The notes: a model not told the origin generated them from the letters alone. A DNA stretch of 64,000 nucleotides from Alphaproteobacteria bacterium (GCA_020852655.1 JADZAI010000106.1:1-64000), one strand, 5' to 3'; shown: positions 10,268 through 20,207, counted from the first letter of the stretch. Program-made: numbers and translations.

Positions 10268-11647
10268 TCAGTCGTCGCCAACCCCGATCAGCTTGCCCGC
10301 CACGTCGTCGGCATGCGGAACCGGATCGTAGACCTCGACCGGCAGGCCCATGTCGACCGCAGAGAGGCGCCCCATCGCCGAGAGCAGCGCATAGGCCGCG
10401 ACATACTCGTTGCGCTCGCTCGTCACCAGCGTGACCCGCGAGTTCAGCAGCTCCTGCTCGGCGTTCAGAACGTCCAGCGTGGTCCGCGCGCCGACTTCGG
10501 CCTCCTGGCGGACGCCTTCATAGGCAATCTCGTTGGCCCGGACCTGGTCCTGCGCCGACTTGATGGCGTCGCGCGCCGCCATGAGCGCTTCCCAGGCGTT
10601 CTTGACGGTTTCCATCGTCGTCCGCTCGGCCTGGGTCGCGAGGAGGCGGCTCTGGCTGTAGGTCTGCTTGGCCTGACGGATTGCGGAATACTCGGCGCCG
10701 CCCTGATACAGCGGAACCGTGGCGCCGACCCCGACCGAAAGGGAATCGGTGTCGCGATCCCCGATCAGGGGGCTGTCGTTGTGGCTCTTTCCGCGAGAGT
10801 ACTGCGCCTGCAAGTCGACATTCGGCATCAGCGCACTGACCGCCAGATCGATCGCCGCCTGGGCACCGACAGCCTGCTCGCGGGCGGCGACCAGCGTCGG
10901 GTTGATCGCCATCGCCGATTCGACGGCTTCTTCATATGTCTTGGGCAGCCGCGGCATCGGCGGGCGGCCGTCAAGGTTCGAAGGCGTGCTGCCGACCACC
11001 TTGATATAGGCCGAGCGGCTGGCTTCCAGTTGCGCCTCGGCCTGGGTCAGTGCCGTCCGCGCACCGGACAGCCGCGCCTCCGCCTGGGCGACATCGGTGC
11101 GGGTGATTTCGCCGACGTCGAAGCGATCCTGCGAGGCCTGGCGCTCGCGCTCCAGCACCTCGACCTGGCGCTGCGAAAGTTCCAGCACCGCCATGTCGCG
11201 CACGACATCCATATAGGCGAAAACCGCGCTCAGCAGTATCTGCCCTTCGACACCACGGAGGCTCGCGCGGCCGGCCCGGATCTGCGCCTTCGCGATCTCG
11301 CGCTGCGCGCCGATACGACCGCCCTCGAAGAGGGTCTGGCTCGCCTGCACATTGGCGTTCCACCCGGTCGTCTCGCCGCCCGTCAGCGCGGAACCGGCAT
11401 AGTCATCGTTATAGGACGCGCTGCCGTTGATCGTGACCCGTGGGCGCCAGCCGGAGTTGGCCTGTGCCAGTTCCTCGTCGGTCGCGCGAAGCCGCGCCCG
11501 CTCGGCGAGAATCTGCGGGTTGGTGTTGTAGGTGTCGACCAGCGCGCTCTGGAGCGTCTTGCCGAAGGCAGGCGTCGCGCTCAGCGCAGCCATTGCGGCA
11601 ACGCCGGACAGCAGAAGTGTCCGGAAGCGGCGCGGAAAGAAGGTCAT
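10268..11647 (-). CDS. tolC: TolC-family outer membrane efflux protein
   Basis: 459 aa; signal peptide, SALVDTYNTNPQILAERARLRATDEELAQANSGWRP. Confidence 0.93.
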   Translation of the reverse strand: MTFFPRRFRTLLLSGVAAMAALSATPAFGKTLQSALVDTYNTNPQILAERARLRATDEELAQANSGWRPRVTINGSASYNDDYAGSALTGGETTGWNANVQASQTLFEGGRIGAQREIAKAQIRAGRASLRGVEGQILLSAVFAYMDVVRDMAVLELSQRQVEVLERERQASQDRFDVGEITRTDVAQAEARLSGARTALTQAEAQLEASRSAYIKVVGSTPSNLDGRPPMPRLPKTYEEAVESAMAINPTLVAAREQAVGAQAAIDLAVSALMPNVDLQAQYSRGKSHNDSPLIGDRDTDSLSVGVGATVPLYQGGAEYSAIRQAKQTYSQSRLLATQAERTTMETVKNAWEALMAARDAIKSAQDQVRANEIAYEGVRQEAEVGARTTLDVLNAEQELLNSRVTLVTSERNEYVAAYALLSAMGRLSAVDMGLPVEVYDPVPHADDVAGKLIGVGDD

Positions 11648-11667
11648 GAATGGCCTGGTCCCGAGTC

Positions 11668-12315
11668 TCAGAATGCAAAATGCGGGGCAGCCGCAAAGCC
11701 GGGAAGCGGCGCGACGCTGGCGTCGAACGCAATCCGGCTGGAAACCCCCGCTACCGATTTAACGAAAATGTGGGCTTTTCCGGCGGCCTTGTCTGTGACG
11801 ATTCCGACAAGTCGACCGCCCGGCGCCAACTGTGCCAGCAAAGCCTCAGGCTGAACCGCGATCGCGCCGTTCAGGAAGATGACATCATAGGGCGCAGCGC
11901 CGGCCCAGCCTTGATTCAGCGGGCCGGCCACGACCTCGACGCCCTGCACACCGGTCGCCGCCAGGTGCTCGCGGGCGATCGGCGCCAGCAGAGGCTCCTC
12001 GAGCGCGACGACGTCCGCCGCCAGACGCGCCAGGATGGCGGCCGAGTATCCGGTTCCGCCGCCGACATCGAGCACCTTGTCGGTCGCCCTCACATCCGCC
12101 GCTATGACCAGCTTGGCGAAGACCCGCGGATCCATCAACTGGCGGCCCGGCGCCGCCTCGACCCCTTCGCCCATATAGGCGAGCGACCGCAGCGCAGCCG
12201 GCACGAAGCCCTCGCGCGGCACGCTGCGCAGCGCGAAAATCAGCGCCGGATCGGTGACGTCGGCCGTCCGAATCTGGCCGTCCACCATGTTGTTGCGCGC
12301 AAGAGCGTAGTCCAC
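11668..12315 (-). CDS. protein-L-isoaspartate O-methyltransferase family
   Basis: GTG start at 12315 (MDYALARNNMVDGQIRTADVTDPA); VLDVGGGTGYSAAILARLA motif. Confidence 0.85.
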   Translation of the reverse strand: MDYALARNNMVDGQIRTADVTDPALIFALRSVPREGFVPAALRSLAYMGEGVEAAPGRQLMDPRVFAKLVIAADVRATDKVLDVGGGTGYSAAILARLAADVVALEEPLLAPIAREHLAATGVQGVEVVAGPLNQGWAGAAPYDVIFLNGAIAVQPEALLAQLAPGGRLVGIVTDKAAGKAHIFVKSVAGVSSRIAFDASVAPLPGFAAAPHFAF

Positions 12316-12495
12316 GTCGGGCACCGATTCTGCAAGGCGATCAGGAGTCGGGCGCTTATAGCACCGGCAAGGGGGCTCGCAATCCAACGCGAAGCGCCGA
12401 GGCGCCGCGCGGCAAATATCATTGTGGCGGCGTGGCGGTTCTGATACCAGCACCGCTCCATTTCGCAGGGGCGGTTTTCCGCGACCTTGAGACGA

Positions 12496-12569
12496 GGCCA
12501 CGTGGCGGAGTGGTTACGCAGAGGACTGCAAATCCTTGTATCCCGGTTCGATTCCGGGCGTGGCCTCCA
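12496..12569 (+). tRNA. tRNA-Cys (GCA)
   Basis: Acceptor GGCCACG/CGTGGCC, anticodon loop CTGCAAA, GGTTCGATTCC T-arm, encoded CCA. Confidence 0.96.
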
Positions 12570-12654
12570 ACGTCTCCTTCATTCCTCTGAACGAATTCAC
12601 TCCGCCGCGGGTCAACGTTAACCGGCCCTTAACCTGAATGACCTATTGAGAAAT

Positions 12655-12726
12655 TGTCTTCCCTTGAAGACACCCCACCATTCGAGTTTACCTTCACGGG
12701 CCGCGGAAACGCGGCCCGCTCTTTTT
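12655..12726 (+). ncRNA. candidate small RNA ending in an intrinsic terminator
   Basis: Hairpin TGTCTTC-CCTT-GAAGACA (12655-12672), C-rich linker CCCCACC, terminator GGGCCGCG-GAAA-CGCGGCCC then GCTCTTTTT. Confidence 0.35.
12698..12726 (+). terminator. Rho-independent terminator
   Basis: 8-bp perfect stem, GAAA tetraloop, T-tract. Confidence 0.85.
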
Positions 12727-12793
12727 GCAAAGAGCGCATCGTCGCCATTGACGCGGCGAATGCCGATAGGGTACCCACCCGCCCCTGCCATGA

Positions 12794-12868
12794 TCCGCGG
12801 TAGCTCAGTGGTAGAGCAGCCGGCTGTTAACCGGCTGGTCGTAGGTTCGAATCCTACCCGCGGAGCCA
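12794..12868 (+). tRNA. tRNA-Asn (GTT)
   Basis: Acceptor TCCGCGG/CCGCGGA, anticodon loop CTGTTAA, GGTTCGAATCC T-arm, encoded CCA. Confidence 0.97.
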
Positions 12869-12873
12869 TTCTT

Positions 12874-15800
12874 TCAGTGAAAATCACGCGATTTCGGTAG
12901 CACCCGCACATTCCGCGGATGCCCGTTGCGTGGGTATTGCGGGTTCTGGGACTCATCGGCCGGGCTCAGCCTGATCGCCGGGTTGTGATCTTCCGACAGG
13001 CGTTTCAGTTCCTCCGTCCGATCGGCCACACGCTCCGCCATCAGGTGGACGACCTCGTCCTTGCTCTTCTGGACCTTGCCCTCGACGAGCAGCAGGCGGC
13101 CGCCCATGATTTCGCGCCGAAAGACATCGAACTGGCGGGCCCAGAGAACGACATTCGTGATGCCGGTCTCGTCTTCCAGCGTGATGAAGATGGCCTTGCC
13201 GTTTCCCGGCCTTTGCCGGACCAACACGACGCCCGCCGTCTTGGCCGACTGGCCGTCCCCCTTTGCGGAGGTCTCGGCGCAGGAGAGCACACGCTCCTGC
13301 GCGAAGACGGGACGGAGTATCTGCATGGGGTGTCCTTTGAGGGACAGACGCGTCGTCTGGTAATCGGCGGCGATGTGTTCCGAGAGCGGCATCTCGGGCA
13401 GGAAACTGTCCGGCTCGTCGCCAAGCTCCGGCGCATCCGCCAGTTCGAACAGCGGGAGAACCTTGCCGTCGGGCATCCGCCGCGCTTCCCAAAGCGCTTC
13501 CCGCCGTCCGAGCCCGGTGGATTGGAAGGCATCCGCATCGGAAAGAAGACGCAGAGCCCGCGCCGGCAGCTTCGCCTTCCGGCGAAGCGCCTCGATGTCC
13601 GCGTAGCCTGCCCCACGATGCGCGACGATCTTCTTCGCCCAATCCTCGCGGAAGCCGTCGATCAGCCGGAAGCCGAGACGTAGCGCGACATGCTTGGCGG
13701 AGTCGCCTTCCAACGTGTGATCCCACATGCTTTCGTTCACATCGATCGGCCGCGCCTCGACATCGTGTTCCTGCATCTCGCGCACGATTTGCGCCGGCGC
13801 ATAGAATCCCATCGGCTGCGAGTTGAGCAGCGCGCAGGCGAAGATCGCCGGGTAGTGGCACTTCAGCCAGGCCGAGATGTAGACGAGGCGGCTGAACGCT
13901 GCCGCGTGGCTTTCCGGAAATCCGTAGCTGCCGAAGCCTTTGATCTGTTCGAAACATCGCTGGGCGAAGTCGCGTTGATAGCCTCGGGCAACCATGCCCT
14001 CGACCATCGCCTTTTCGTATTTCCACATGGTCCCGACGTTGCGAAACGTCGCCATCGCCCGCCGCAAGCCGTTGGCCTGCTCTGATGTGAAATTCGCTGC
14101 TACCATGGCGAGCTGCATCGCCTGCTCCTGGAAGAGCGGGACGCCAAACGTCTTTTTGAGGACGGGAATTAACTCATTGGGATCATGCGGCCACGCTGGC
14201 GATGGGTATGTCACGTCTTCATCGCCGTCTCTGCGCCTGAGATACGGATGCACCATGTTGCCTTGAATAGGGCCAGGCCGAACGATAGCGACTTGAATGA
14301 CGAGATCGTAGAATTTCCTGGGCTTCAGCCGCGGCAGCATGTTCATCTGCGCGCGGCTTTCGACCTGGAAGACGCCGAGAGACTCTCCCCTGCAAAGCAT
14401 GTCGTAGGTGGCGGTATCTTCCCGATCGACGGTTCCAAGGGTGAGATCGCACCCGTCTCGATCTTCATACTCGCGCAGAAGATCGAAGGCCTTGCGAATG
14501 CAAGTCAGCATGCCCAGCGCCAGGACATCCACCTTCATCAAGCCCAGCGTGTCGATGTCGTCCTTGTCCCATTCGATGAAGGTGCGGTCTTTCATAGCCG
14601 CATTGCCGATCGGCACGACTTCGTCCAGCCGTCCTCGCGTCAGGACGAAGCCGCCGACGTGCTGAGACAGATGGCGCGGGAATCCCAAGAGGCGCGAGGC
14701 AAGGCCGACGGCTCTCGCAACAACGGCATTCGCCGGATCGAACCTGGCCTGACGGACATGCGCTTCCGATAGACCATCACCCCAACTGCCCCACTGGGTA
14801 TTTGCCAAACGCGCCGTCACATCTTCGGTGAGCCCCAGCGCCTTTCCGACATCCCGGATGGCGCTGCGCGGGCGATAGTGGATCACCGTCGCGGCTATGC
14901 CCGCGCGATCTCGCCCGTATTTCTCATAGACAGGTTGGATGACCTCCGCACGCCGCTCATGTTCGAAGTCGACGTCGATATCCGGCGGCTCCTTGCGTTC
15001 GGTGGAAATGAACCGTTCGAAGAGAACGTCGTGCTCCGAGGGATCGACCGCCGTTATGCCGAGGACGAAGCAGACAGCCGAATTGGCGGCAGAGCCACGG
15101 CCTTGGCATAGGATGCCTTGGCTGTTCGCGAAGTCGACGATGTGGTGGATGGTCAGAAAGTAGCGCGCATAATCGAGCTTGGCGATCAACTCGAACTCTT
15201 TGCGCAGGAGCGTCTGCACTTTCTCAGACACGCCATTCGGGTAGACGAGAGGCAGGCGCCGGCGCACCAACTCTTCCAGCCAGGTCTGTGGAGTCCAGCC
15301 GGGTGGAATCGGTTCTTCCGGATAGTCGTATTTCAATTCCTCGACAGAAAAACCAACCCGGCCGAGGATATGGTCGATCTCCTCCATGGCCTCGGGCGCA
15401 TCGGCGAAAAGCCGGGCCATTTCCTCGGCCGGCTTTAAATGCCGTTCGGCGTTCTCTTCGAGCAGTCGGCCCGCCTTGTCGATCGTGACGCCTTCGCGGA
15501 TGCAGGTCAGGACATCCTGCAAATCCCGTTGCCCATAGTCATGGTAGAGGACGTTGTTGACGGCGACGATCGCTACATCGGCGTTCCGGGCGATGGCCTT
15601 CAACTGCGTCAAACGGCGTGCATCATTGCCCCGCCGCGGCATGTCGACGCCCAGCCACACATTCCCCGCTCCAACCTCTTCCAGCCTTTCGAGAGTCTGG
15701 CTGAGGATTTTCGATGGCTTCCCAGCGATCACGATCAACAGGAGATACCGCGTGTCGCTGAGCAGGTCATCGAGCTTCAGCTCGCACTGACCCTTCCTGG

Positions 15801-16230
15801 TTCTTCTGTTTCCCTCGGTGAGAAGGCGGCAAATCCGTCCCCAACCTTCTCGCGTCTCGGGATAGACGATGATGTCAGGCGTCTGGTCGGAGAAAACCAA
15901 CCGCGTTCCCGTCACGAGCTTGAAAGCTTTCGCCCGTTCCTTGAGTTCGTCGGATGTGAGGCCGAGCTTTTCCCAGGCCGGATTCTCTACCCAGGCATAC
16001 TCACCTGGTCCCGATCCCTCGCGTTTCTTCATCGGTTCAGGCAGGCCTTCCTCGCGGATTTCCCGCAGTGCCCTAAAGGCTCGTGCGACGCCGGAAACCG
16101 TGTTGCGGTCGGCAATCCCGATGCCTGTATGCCCCATCAATACGGCCGTAAGGACGAGGTCCTGAGCCGTCGAGGCGCCGCGCAGGAAGGAGAAGTTCGA
16201 TGCCGTCGCCAATTCGGCATAGCGGTTCAT
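12874..16230 (-). CDS. dnaE2: error-prone DNA polymerase DnaE2 (ImuC)
   Basis: MNRYAELATASNFSFLRGAST...; PDIDVDFEHERR; C-term HPRNVRVLPKSRDFH; ATG at 16230 overlaps the imuB stop. Confidence 0.96.
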   Translation of the reverse strand: MNRYAELATASNFSFLRGASTAQDLVLTAVLMGHTGIGIADRNTVSGVARAFRALREIREEGLPEPMKKREGSGPGEYAWVENPAWEKLGLTSDELKERAKAFKLVTGTRLVFSDQTPDIIVYPETREGWGRICRLLTEGNRRTRKGQCELKLDDLLSDTRYLLLIVIAGKPSKILSQTLERLEEVGAGNVWLGVDMPRRGNDARRLTQLKAIARNADVAIVAVNNVLYHDYGQRDLQDVLTCIREGVTIDKAGRLLEENAERHLKPAEEMARLFADAPEAMEEIDHILGRVGFSVEELKYDYPEEPIPPGWTPQTWLEELVRRRLPLVYPNGVSEKVQTLLRKEFELIAKLDYARYFLTIHHIVDFANSQGILCQGRGSAANSAVCFVLGITAVDPSEHDVLFERFISTERKEPPDIDVDFEHERRAEVIQPVYEKYGRDRAGIAATVIHYRPRSAIRDVGKALGLTEDVTARLANTQWGSWGDGLSEAHVRQARFDPANAVVARAVGLASRLLGFPRHLSQHVGGFVLTRGRLDEVVPIGNAAMKDRTFIEWDKDDIDTLGLMKVDVLALGMLTCIRKAFDLLREYEDRDGCDLTLGTVDREDTATYDMLCRGESLGVFQVESRAQMNMLPRLKPRKFYDLVIQVAIVRPGPIQGNMVHPYLRRRDGDEDVTYPSPAWPHDPNELIPVLKKTFGVPLFQEQAMQLAMVAANFTSEQANGLRRAMATFRNVGTMWKYEKAMVEGMVARGYQRDFAQRCFEQIKGFGSYGFPESHAAAFSRLVYISAWLKCHYPAIFACALLNSQPMGFYAPAQIVREMQEHDVEARPIDVNESMWDHTLEGDSAKHVALRLGFRLIDGFREDWAKKIVAHRGAGYADIEALRRKAKLPARALRLLSDADAFQSTGLGRREALWEARRMPDGKVLPLFELADAPELGDEPDSFLPEMPLSEHIAADYQTTRLSLKGHPMQILRPVFAQERVLSCAETSAKGDGQSAKTAGVVLVRQRPGNGKAIFITLEDETGITNVVLWARQFDVFRREIMGGRLLLVEGKVQKSKDEVVHLMAERVADRTEELKRLSEDHNPAIRLSPADESQNPQYPRNGHPRNVRVLPKSRDFH

Positions 16231-17807
16231 GCGAATAGCCCGCGCAGATACCACTCGGCTTCGGCGGTTTCGCGATTCCACAGGCCGGCGCGAAAGATCC
16301 AGAACCGCCGGCCGTCTTCGTCTTCCACGCGATAATAATCGTGCGTGGCGGAGGCCGCATCTGCACGCCACCATTCCGGCGAAATCCGTTCGGGACCTTC
16401 CGCGCAACGGACCTTGTAGTGCAAGCGCCGCCACTTGAAGGCGCGCGGAATCCCGTCCGGGGTGTCCGCTATGACAAGGTCGAGCCGCTCCGCAGGTTCG
16501 AAGAATTTGAGCGGACGTGAGAGTTGGCTGTCGATCAACCCGCCCTGCTCAGTGCTTTTTTGCACGCCATCCTGCGCGGGAAAAACGCTGACCGCACGCT
16601 GTGGCGCATGCGTGTTCTCGCGCCGGAAGCGCAACACATTCTCGCGCCCAAAACGGATCGTCAGACGATCGACGAGCCCGGACAAGGATTCTCCATCCTC
16701 GGCATTCCGTTCCAGGCCTGGTTGAACGAGGAGCAGCGGTTCGCTCCTGAGAACGGAAAGGCGCGCCGCATCGAAGCCGAAACCCGGGTCGATCGGGTCA
16801 GCCAGCGTGTCCAACCGTTCCCGGAAGAGGCGGATCAAAAGCTGCGGAGAACGCGATGGGCTGCCGGTTTCGATGCTGAGGCGCCGAACCTCGCCATCGG
16901 TTCGGAAAAAGCTCGCTTCGAAGCGACGTCCGCCCTCGCCGCGGGCTTCGAGAATTTGCGACACGTCTTCGATGAGCAGCCTCAGGACTTCCGTCAACGC
17001 CTCGACCTGAAGCAACGGTTCGGCGAATTGCCTATCGGAACGGCAGGCAGGCGGCGCGCGGAGCGGCGAGATACGCCGATCCTCTTCGCCCTTAATGCGC
17101 TGGAGCTTGGTGACGAGATCCATGCCAAACCGCGATGCCAGCAAATTGGAGGAGCGCCGGAAAAGGTCACCGAGACGCTTCAAGCCGGCACGCCGCAGAT
17201 CGCTTTGAACATCGGGCGGCGCCTCCAGAGCCGCTACAGGCAAAGATTGGGCCGCTTGCAGATTGCCGCCGACGGGTATGATGCCGCCTCCGCCAAATCG
17301 AACGAAGGCCCGAGCTCCATCCGGCGTGTCGGCGATTGCCGTTCTGCACATCAATCCGATGCGATCCGTCATGGAGACGACAGCCGCCTGAAGCTGCTCT
17401 TCCCCTCCAAACAGATGCGCGCAACCGGTGATGTCGAACATGAGTCCGTGCGGATCGTCGCGCATCACCAACGGCGTGAAACGATCGCAGCGCTCGGCAA
17501 GCCGCTGAAGAAGGCGGCCATCCGCTTCGGGATCGCTATCGCGCACAGCGATACCGGGGATGCGAGCACGCGCGTCCGCAAGCGCCAAGCTTGGTGTCAG
17601 CCCCAATTGCGTTGCGTCGGGATTGCAGTGGGCGAGTTGAAGGGCGCCGCCGACTTTCTCGACGAATACGAGCGGTCCGTCAGCCCACTTTGCGCCATTC
17701 GATCTGGCTTCCATCACCAGCCGATCCGTCGGCAGGAACGGAAACCACAGGGCGAGATAGCGGCGTGCGGCGAACGGCAGATCTGTCTGCGAAACATTTG
17801 TTGTCAC
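16227..17807 (-). CDS. imuB: ImuB, Y-family DNA polymerase-like mutagenesis protein
   Basis: RRYLALWFPFLPTDRL N-term; order imuA-imuB-dnaE2; GTG start at 17807 inferred. Confidence 0.9.
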   Translation of the reverse strand: MTTNVSQTDLPFAARRYLALWFPFLPTDRLVMEARSNGAKWADGPLVFVEKVGGALQLAHCNPDATQLGLTPSLALADARARIPGIAVRDSDPEADGRLLQRLAERCDRFTPLVMRDDPHGLMFDITGCAHLFGGEEQLQAAVVSMTDRIGLMCRTAIADTPDGARAFVRFGGGGIIPVGGNLQAAQSLPVAALEAPPDVQSDLRRAGLKRLGDLFRRSSNLLASRFGMDLVTKLQRIKGEEDRRISPLRAPPACRSDRQFAEPLLQVEALTEVLRLLIEDVSQILEARGEGGRRFEASFFRTDGEVRRLSIETGSPSRSPQLLIRLFRERLDTLADPIDPGFGFDAARLSVLRSEPLLLVQPGLERNAEDGESLSGLVDRLTIRFGRENVLRFRRENTHAPQRAVSVFPAQDGVQKSTEQGGLIDSQLSRPLKFFEPAERLDLVIADTPDGIPRAFKWRRLHYKVRCAEGPERISPEWWRADAASATHDYYRVEDEDGRRFWIFRAGLWNRETAEAEWYLRGLFA

Positions 17808-18489
17808 GATCCCACTCCAGGCGCCAAGTCCCTTCCGCAACGCCACTTCGATTGCGCAGCAACGACACCTCGAAGCTTGGAGCTCCCGGGGCGCGTGCTT
17901 CCAACATGCGTGACGGAGAGGGGCGTACGCGCCATCGGGTGAGCGCCGCGCTTGCAACAGATGGGCTTGCCATCACGGTCACGATGCTGACCCCGGAGTC
18001 TTGCGCCGCGAGCACAAGGCGACGGCTGACAGATAATTGTGGCGTCGGCTTCTTCGACCAGGGCTCGATGAGGACGACTCCAAGGGCGCGACAACGAGCG
18101 GCTTCCCACCCCGCTTTGAAGGCCGCTTTGGCATCCCGCACGCGTACGAGAATGATCGAGGATGGATCGAGGCCGAGGTCGACGAGACCGGAGGGATGGA
18201 GCCAACCCGTTTCGGCATCCAGATATGTTTGCCGTATCCAGAGGATGGGCCGGCTACCTGCCGTCAAAGACGCTAGCGCCGCAGCAAATCCCGTCGCACT
18301 CGCAAGTTCGGCGAGCGAGTCCGCGTACACCTCGTGCAGGCCTTCCCGGGCCAAGCCCCCTGCCAGCGTCTCATCCAGATCCTCGACGCCCAAGGGAATC
18401 CGCGCCGATGCCGCAGCAGGCATGTGCGTTATCTTCGCGACATGCGATCGGAGGATGGCCAATGTTTGCCGGCGGTCTTCCACGACCAA
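17680..18489 (-). CDS. imuA: ImuA, RecA/SulA-like mutagenesis protein (true start probably downstream of the TTG at 18489)
   Basis: IPLGVEDLDETLAGGLAREGLHEVYA...; first gene of the cassette. Confidence 0.85.
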   Translation of the reverse strand: MVVEDRRQTLAILRSHVAKITHMPAAASARIPLGVEDLDETLAGGLAREGLHEVYADSLAELASATGFAAALASLTAGSRPILWIRQTYLDAETGWLHPSGLVDLGLDPSSIILVRVRDAKAAFKAGWEAARCRALGVVLIEPWSKKPTPQLSVSRRLVLAAQDSGVSIVTVMASPSVASAALTRWRVRPSPSRMLEARAPGAPSFEVSLLRNRSGVAEGTWRLEWDRDNKCFADRSAVRRTPLSRPVVSVPADGSAGDGSQIEWRKVG

Positions 18490-18490
18490 T

Positions 18491-18505
18491 GTTCCTTGTT
18501 TGTTC
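18491..18505. promoter_or_regulatory. LexA/SOS box GTTC-N7-GTTC
   Basis: GTTCcttgtttGTTC, exact match to the alphaproteobacterial LexA consensus, at the head of imuA. Confidence 0.8.
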
Positions 18506-18599
18506 TCATAAAAATCTCTCCCTTCTCCTGAGTCAAGCCGGAGTCGGGCGTTGCGTTTCCTGCTAAGCGAAAAAGCCCTGCCCTACGTTCGCGGACACC

Positions 18600-19340
18600 A
18601 TGCAGCTTCCCTTCGAAAACGGCCGGCGCCGGCGCATCTATCTCATGCGGCATGCAGAGGCGGCGTATTACGACGAAGCCGGTGCGCGGCGGCCTGATCC
18701 GCGGGCCGTCGAGCTCACGCCGAAGGGCCGTGCCGAGGCGCTGGCGATGTCGGATTGGCTGGCGCCCGTGCCGCTGGACCGGGCGATATGCTCGGGTCTT
18801 CCGAGGACCGTAGAAACCGCGACGATCGTGCTCGGCGGGCGCGATCTGACGCTGGAGCGGCAGGAAGCGCTGGAGGAGATCCGTGGGGCGGGGATGGATG
18901 CGCGGGTTGCGCTGTCGCCGGTGGAGTATGCCTACGCCATGTTCCGGGCGGGGGAGCCGGGGGCGCAGTTTGCCGCCGGTGAAGCCTTTGCTGCCTTCGA
19001 GGCGCGCATCATGCCGGCCTTTATCGACATCCTTCAGGATACGGGCTGGACCAATCTGCTGCTGGTCTGCCACGGCGGGACGAACCGGGCGATCCTGACC
19101 TGGTTCATGGGGCTGGGGCTCGATGCCTTCGGGCAGTTCGAGCAGGATTCCTGCTGCCTCAACATCCTGGACTTCGACCAGTTGGCGGGCACGGGGCTGA
19201 TCACACGGCGGATTCTGCGCGGGCTCAACATCACCGCCTACGACACCGCCAAGACGAATGCCCGCTACCTGACGATGGAGGGCTTCGCCCAGCGGCATGT
19301 CGAGGCTGGAACTCAGCCCGCGAAACCGCCAAAAAGCTAG
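18600..19340 (+). CDS. histidine phosphatase family protein
   Basis: YLMRHAEAAYYDEAG (RHG-like) and LLVCHGGTNRAIL. Confidence 0.88.
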   Translation: MQLPFENGRRRRIYLMRHAEAAYYDEAGARRPDPRAVELTPKGRAEALAMSDWLAPVPLDRAICSGLPRTVETATIVLGGRDLTLERQEALEEIRGAGMDARVALSPVEYAYAMFRAGEPGAQFAAGEAFAAFEARIMPAFIDILQDTGWTNLLLVCHGGTNRAILTWFMGLGLDAFGQFEQDSCCLNILDFDQLAGTGLITRRILRGLNITAYDTAKTNARYLTMEGFAQRHVEAGTQPAKPPKS

Positions 19341-19358
19341 GGTCTTTCGGAGTACGCC

Positions 19359-20207
19359 ATGCCACGCAGCGACAGTCCCACGCTTGTCACGACCTCCTGG
19401 CTCCAGGAGCGGCTGGGCTCGCCCGATATCCGCATCATCGACGCGAGCTGGCACATGCCGGCGGCGAACCGGAACGCCCGGGCGGAGTTCGCGGAGAGCC
19501 ATATTCCGGGGGCGATGTTCTTTGACATCGACGACATCGCGGACACGGAGGCGGGGTTGCCGCACATGCTGCCGCGGCCGGAGAAATTCGCCTCGCGGGT
19601 GCGGAAGCTGGGGATCGGGGACGGGACGATGGTTGTCGCCTATGACGTCTACGGCGTGCTGTCGGCGGCGCGGGCGTGGTGGATGTTCCGCGCCATGGGG
19701 CACGAGCAGGTGGCGGTGCTGGACGGCGGCTTCCTGAAATGGCGGGCCGAGGGCCGGCCGGTCAGCGACGACCTCGCGAACCCCTTCGAGCGGCACTTCA
19801 CGGCGCGGCCGAACTGGTCGCTGGTGAAGGGCTTCGACGACGTGAAGGGCGCCCTCGCGCGGGGTCAGGCGCAGGTGGTGGACGCCCGCTCGGCCGGCCG
19901 CTTCGGCGGCGCCGAGGCGGAGCCCCGGGCCGGGCTGAGGAGCGGCCACATGCCGGGCGCGCTCAACCTGCCCTACCCCAACCTGCTGCGCCCCGACGGC
20001 ACGCTGAAGCGCAAGGAGGACCTGGAAAAAGCCTTTGCCGACGCGGGCTTGGACGGGAAGAAGCCGATCATCGCGAGCTGCGGCTCGGGGGTCTCGGCCT
20101 GCGTGATCCTGCTCGCTTTGGCGGCGGCGGGATACCCGGACGCGGCGCTCTATGACGGGTCGTGGGCGGAATGGGGCGGGCGGGACGACGCGCCGGTGGT
20201 TCCGTGA
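19359..20207 (+). CDS. sseA: 3-mercaptopyruvate sulfurtransferase-like (two rhodanese domains)
   Basis: 282 aa; HIPGAMFFDIDDIAD, SGHMPGALNLPYPNLL, CGSGVSACVILLAL. Confidence 0.88.
   Translation: MPRSDSPTLVTTSWLQERLGSPDIRIIDASWHMPAANRNARAEFAESHIPGAMFFDIDDIADTEAGLPHMLPRPEKFASRVRKLGIGDGTMVVAYDVYGVLSAARAWWMFRAMGHEQVAVLDGGFLKWRAEGRPVSDDLANPFERHFTARPNWSLVKGFDDVKGALARGQAQVVDARSAGRFGGAEAEPRAGLRSGHMPGALNLPYPNLLRPDGTLKRKEDLEKAFADAGLDGKKPIIASCGSGVSACVILLALAAAGYPDAALYDGSWAEWGGRDDAPVVP

Noticed and set aside
12618-12956. 112-aa minus-strand ORF containing MAPRVGFEPTTSRLTAGCSTTELPR
   Set aside because: This is the well-known spurious translation antisense to tRNA-Asn (12794-12868), not a protein.
16524-17942. 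472-aa plus-strand ORF
   Set aside because: Antisense to imuB/imuA.
18506-18600. Duplicated tRNA-Asn 3' end (att site) on the far side of the imu cassette
   Set aside because: Looked for TTCGAATCCTACCCGCGGA-like sequence and did not find it.
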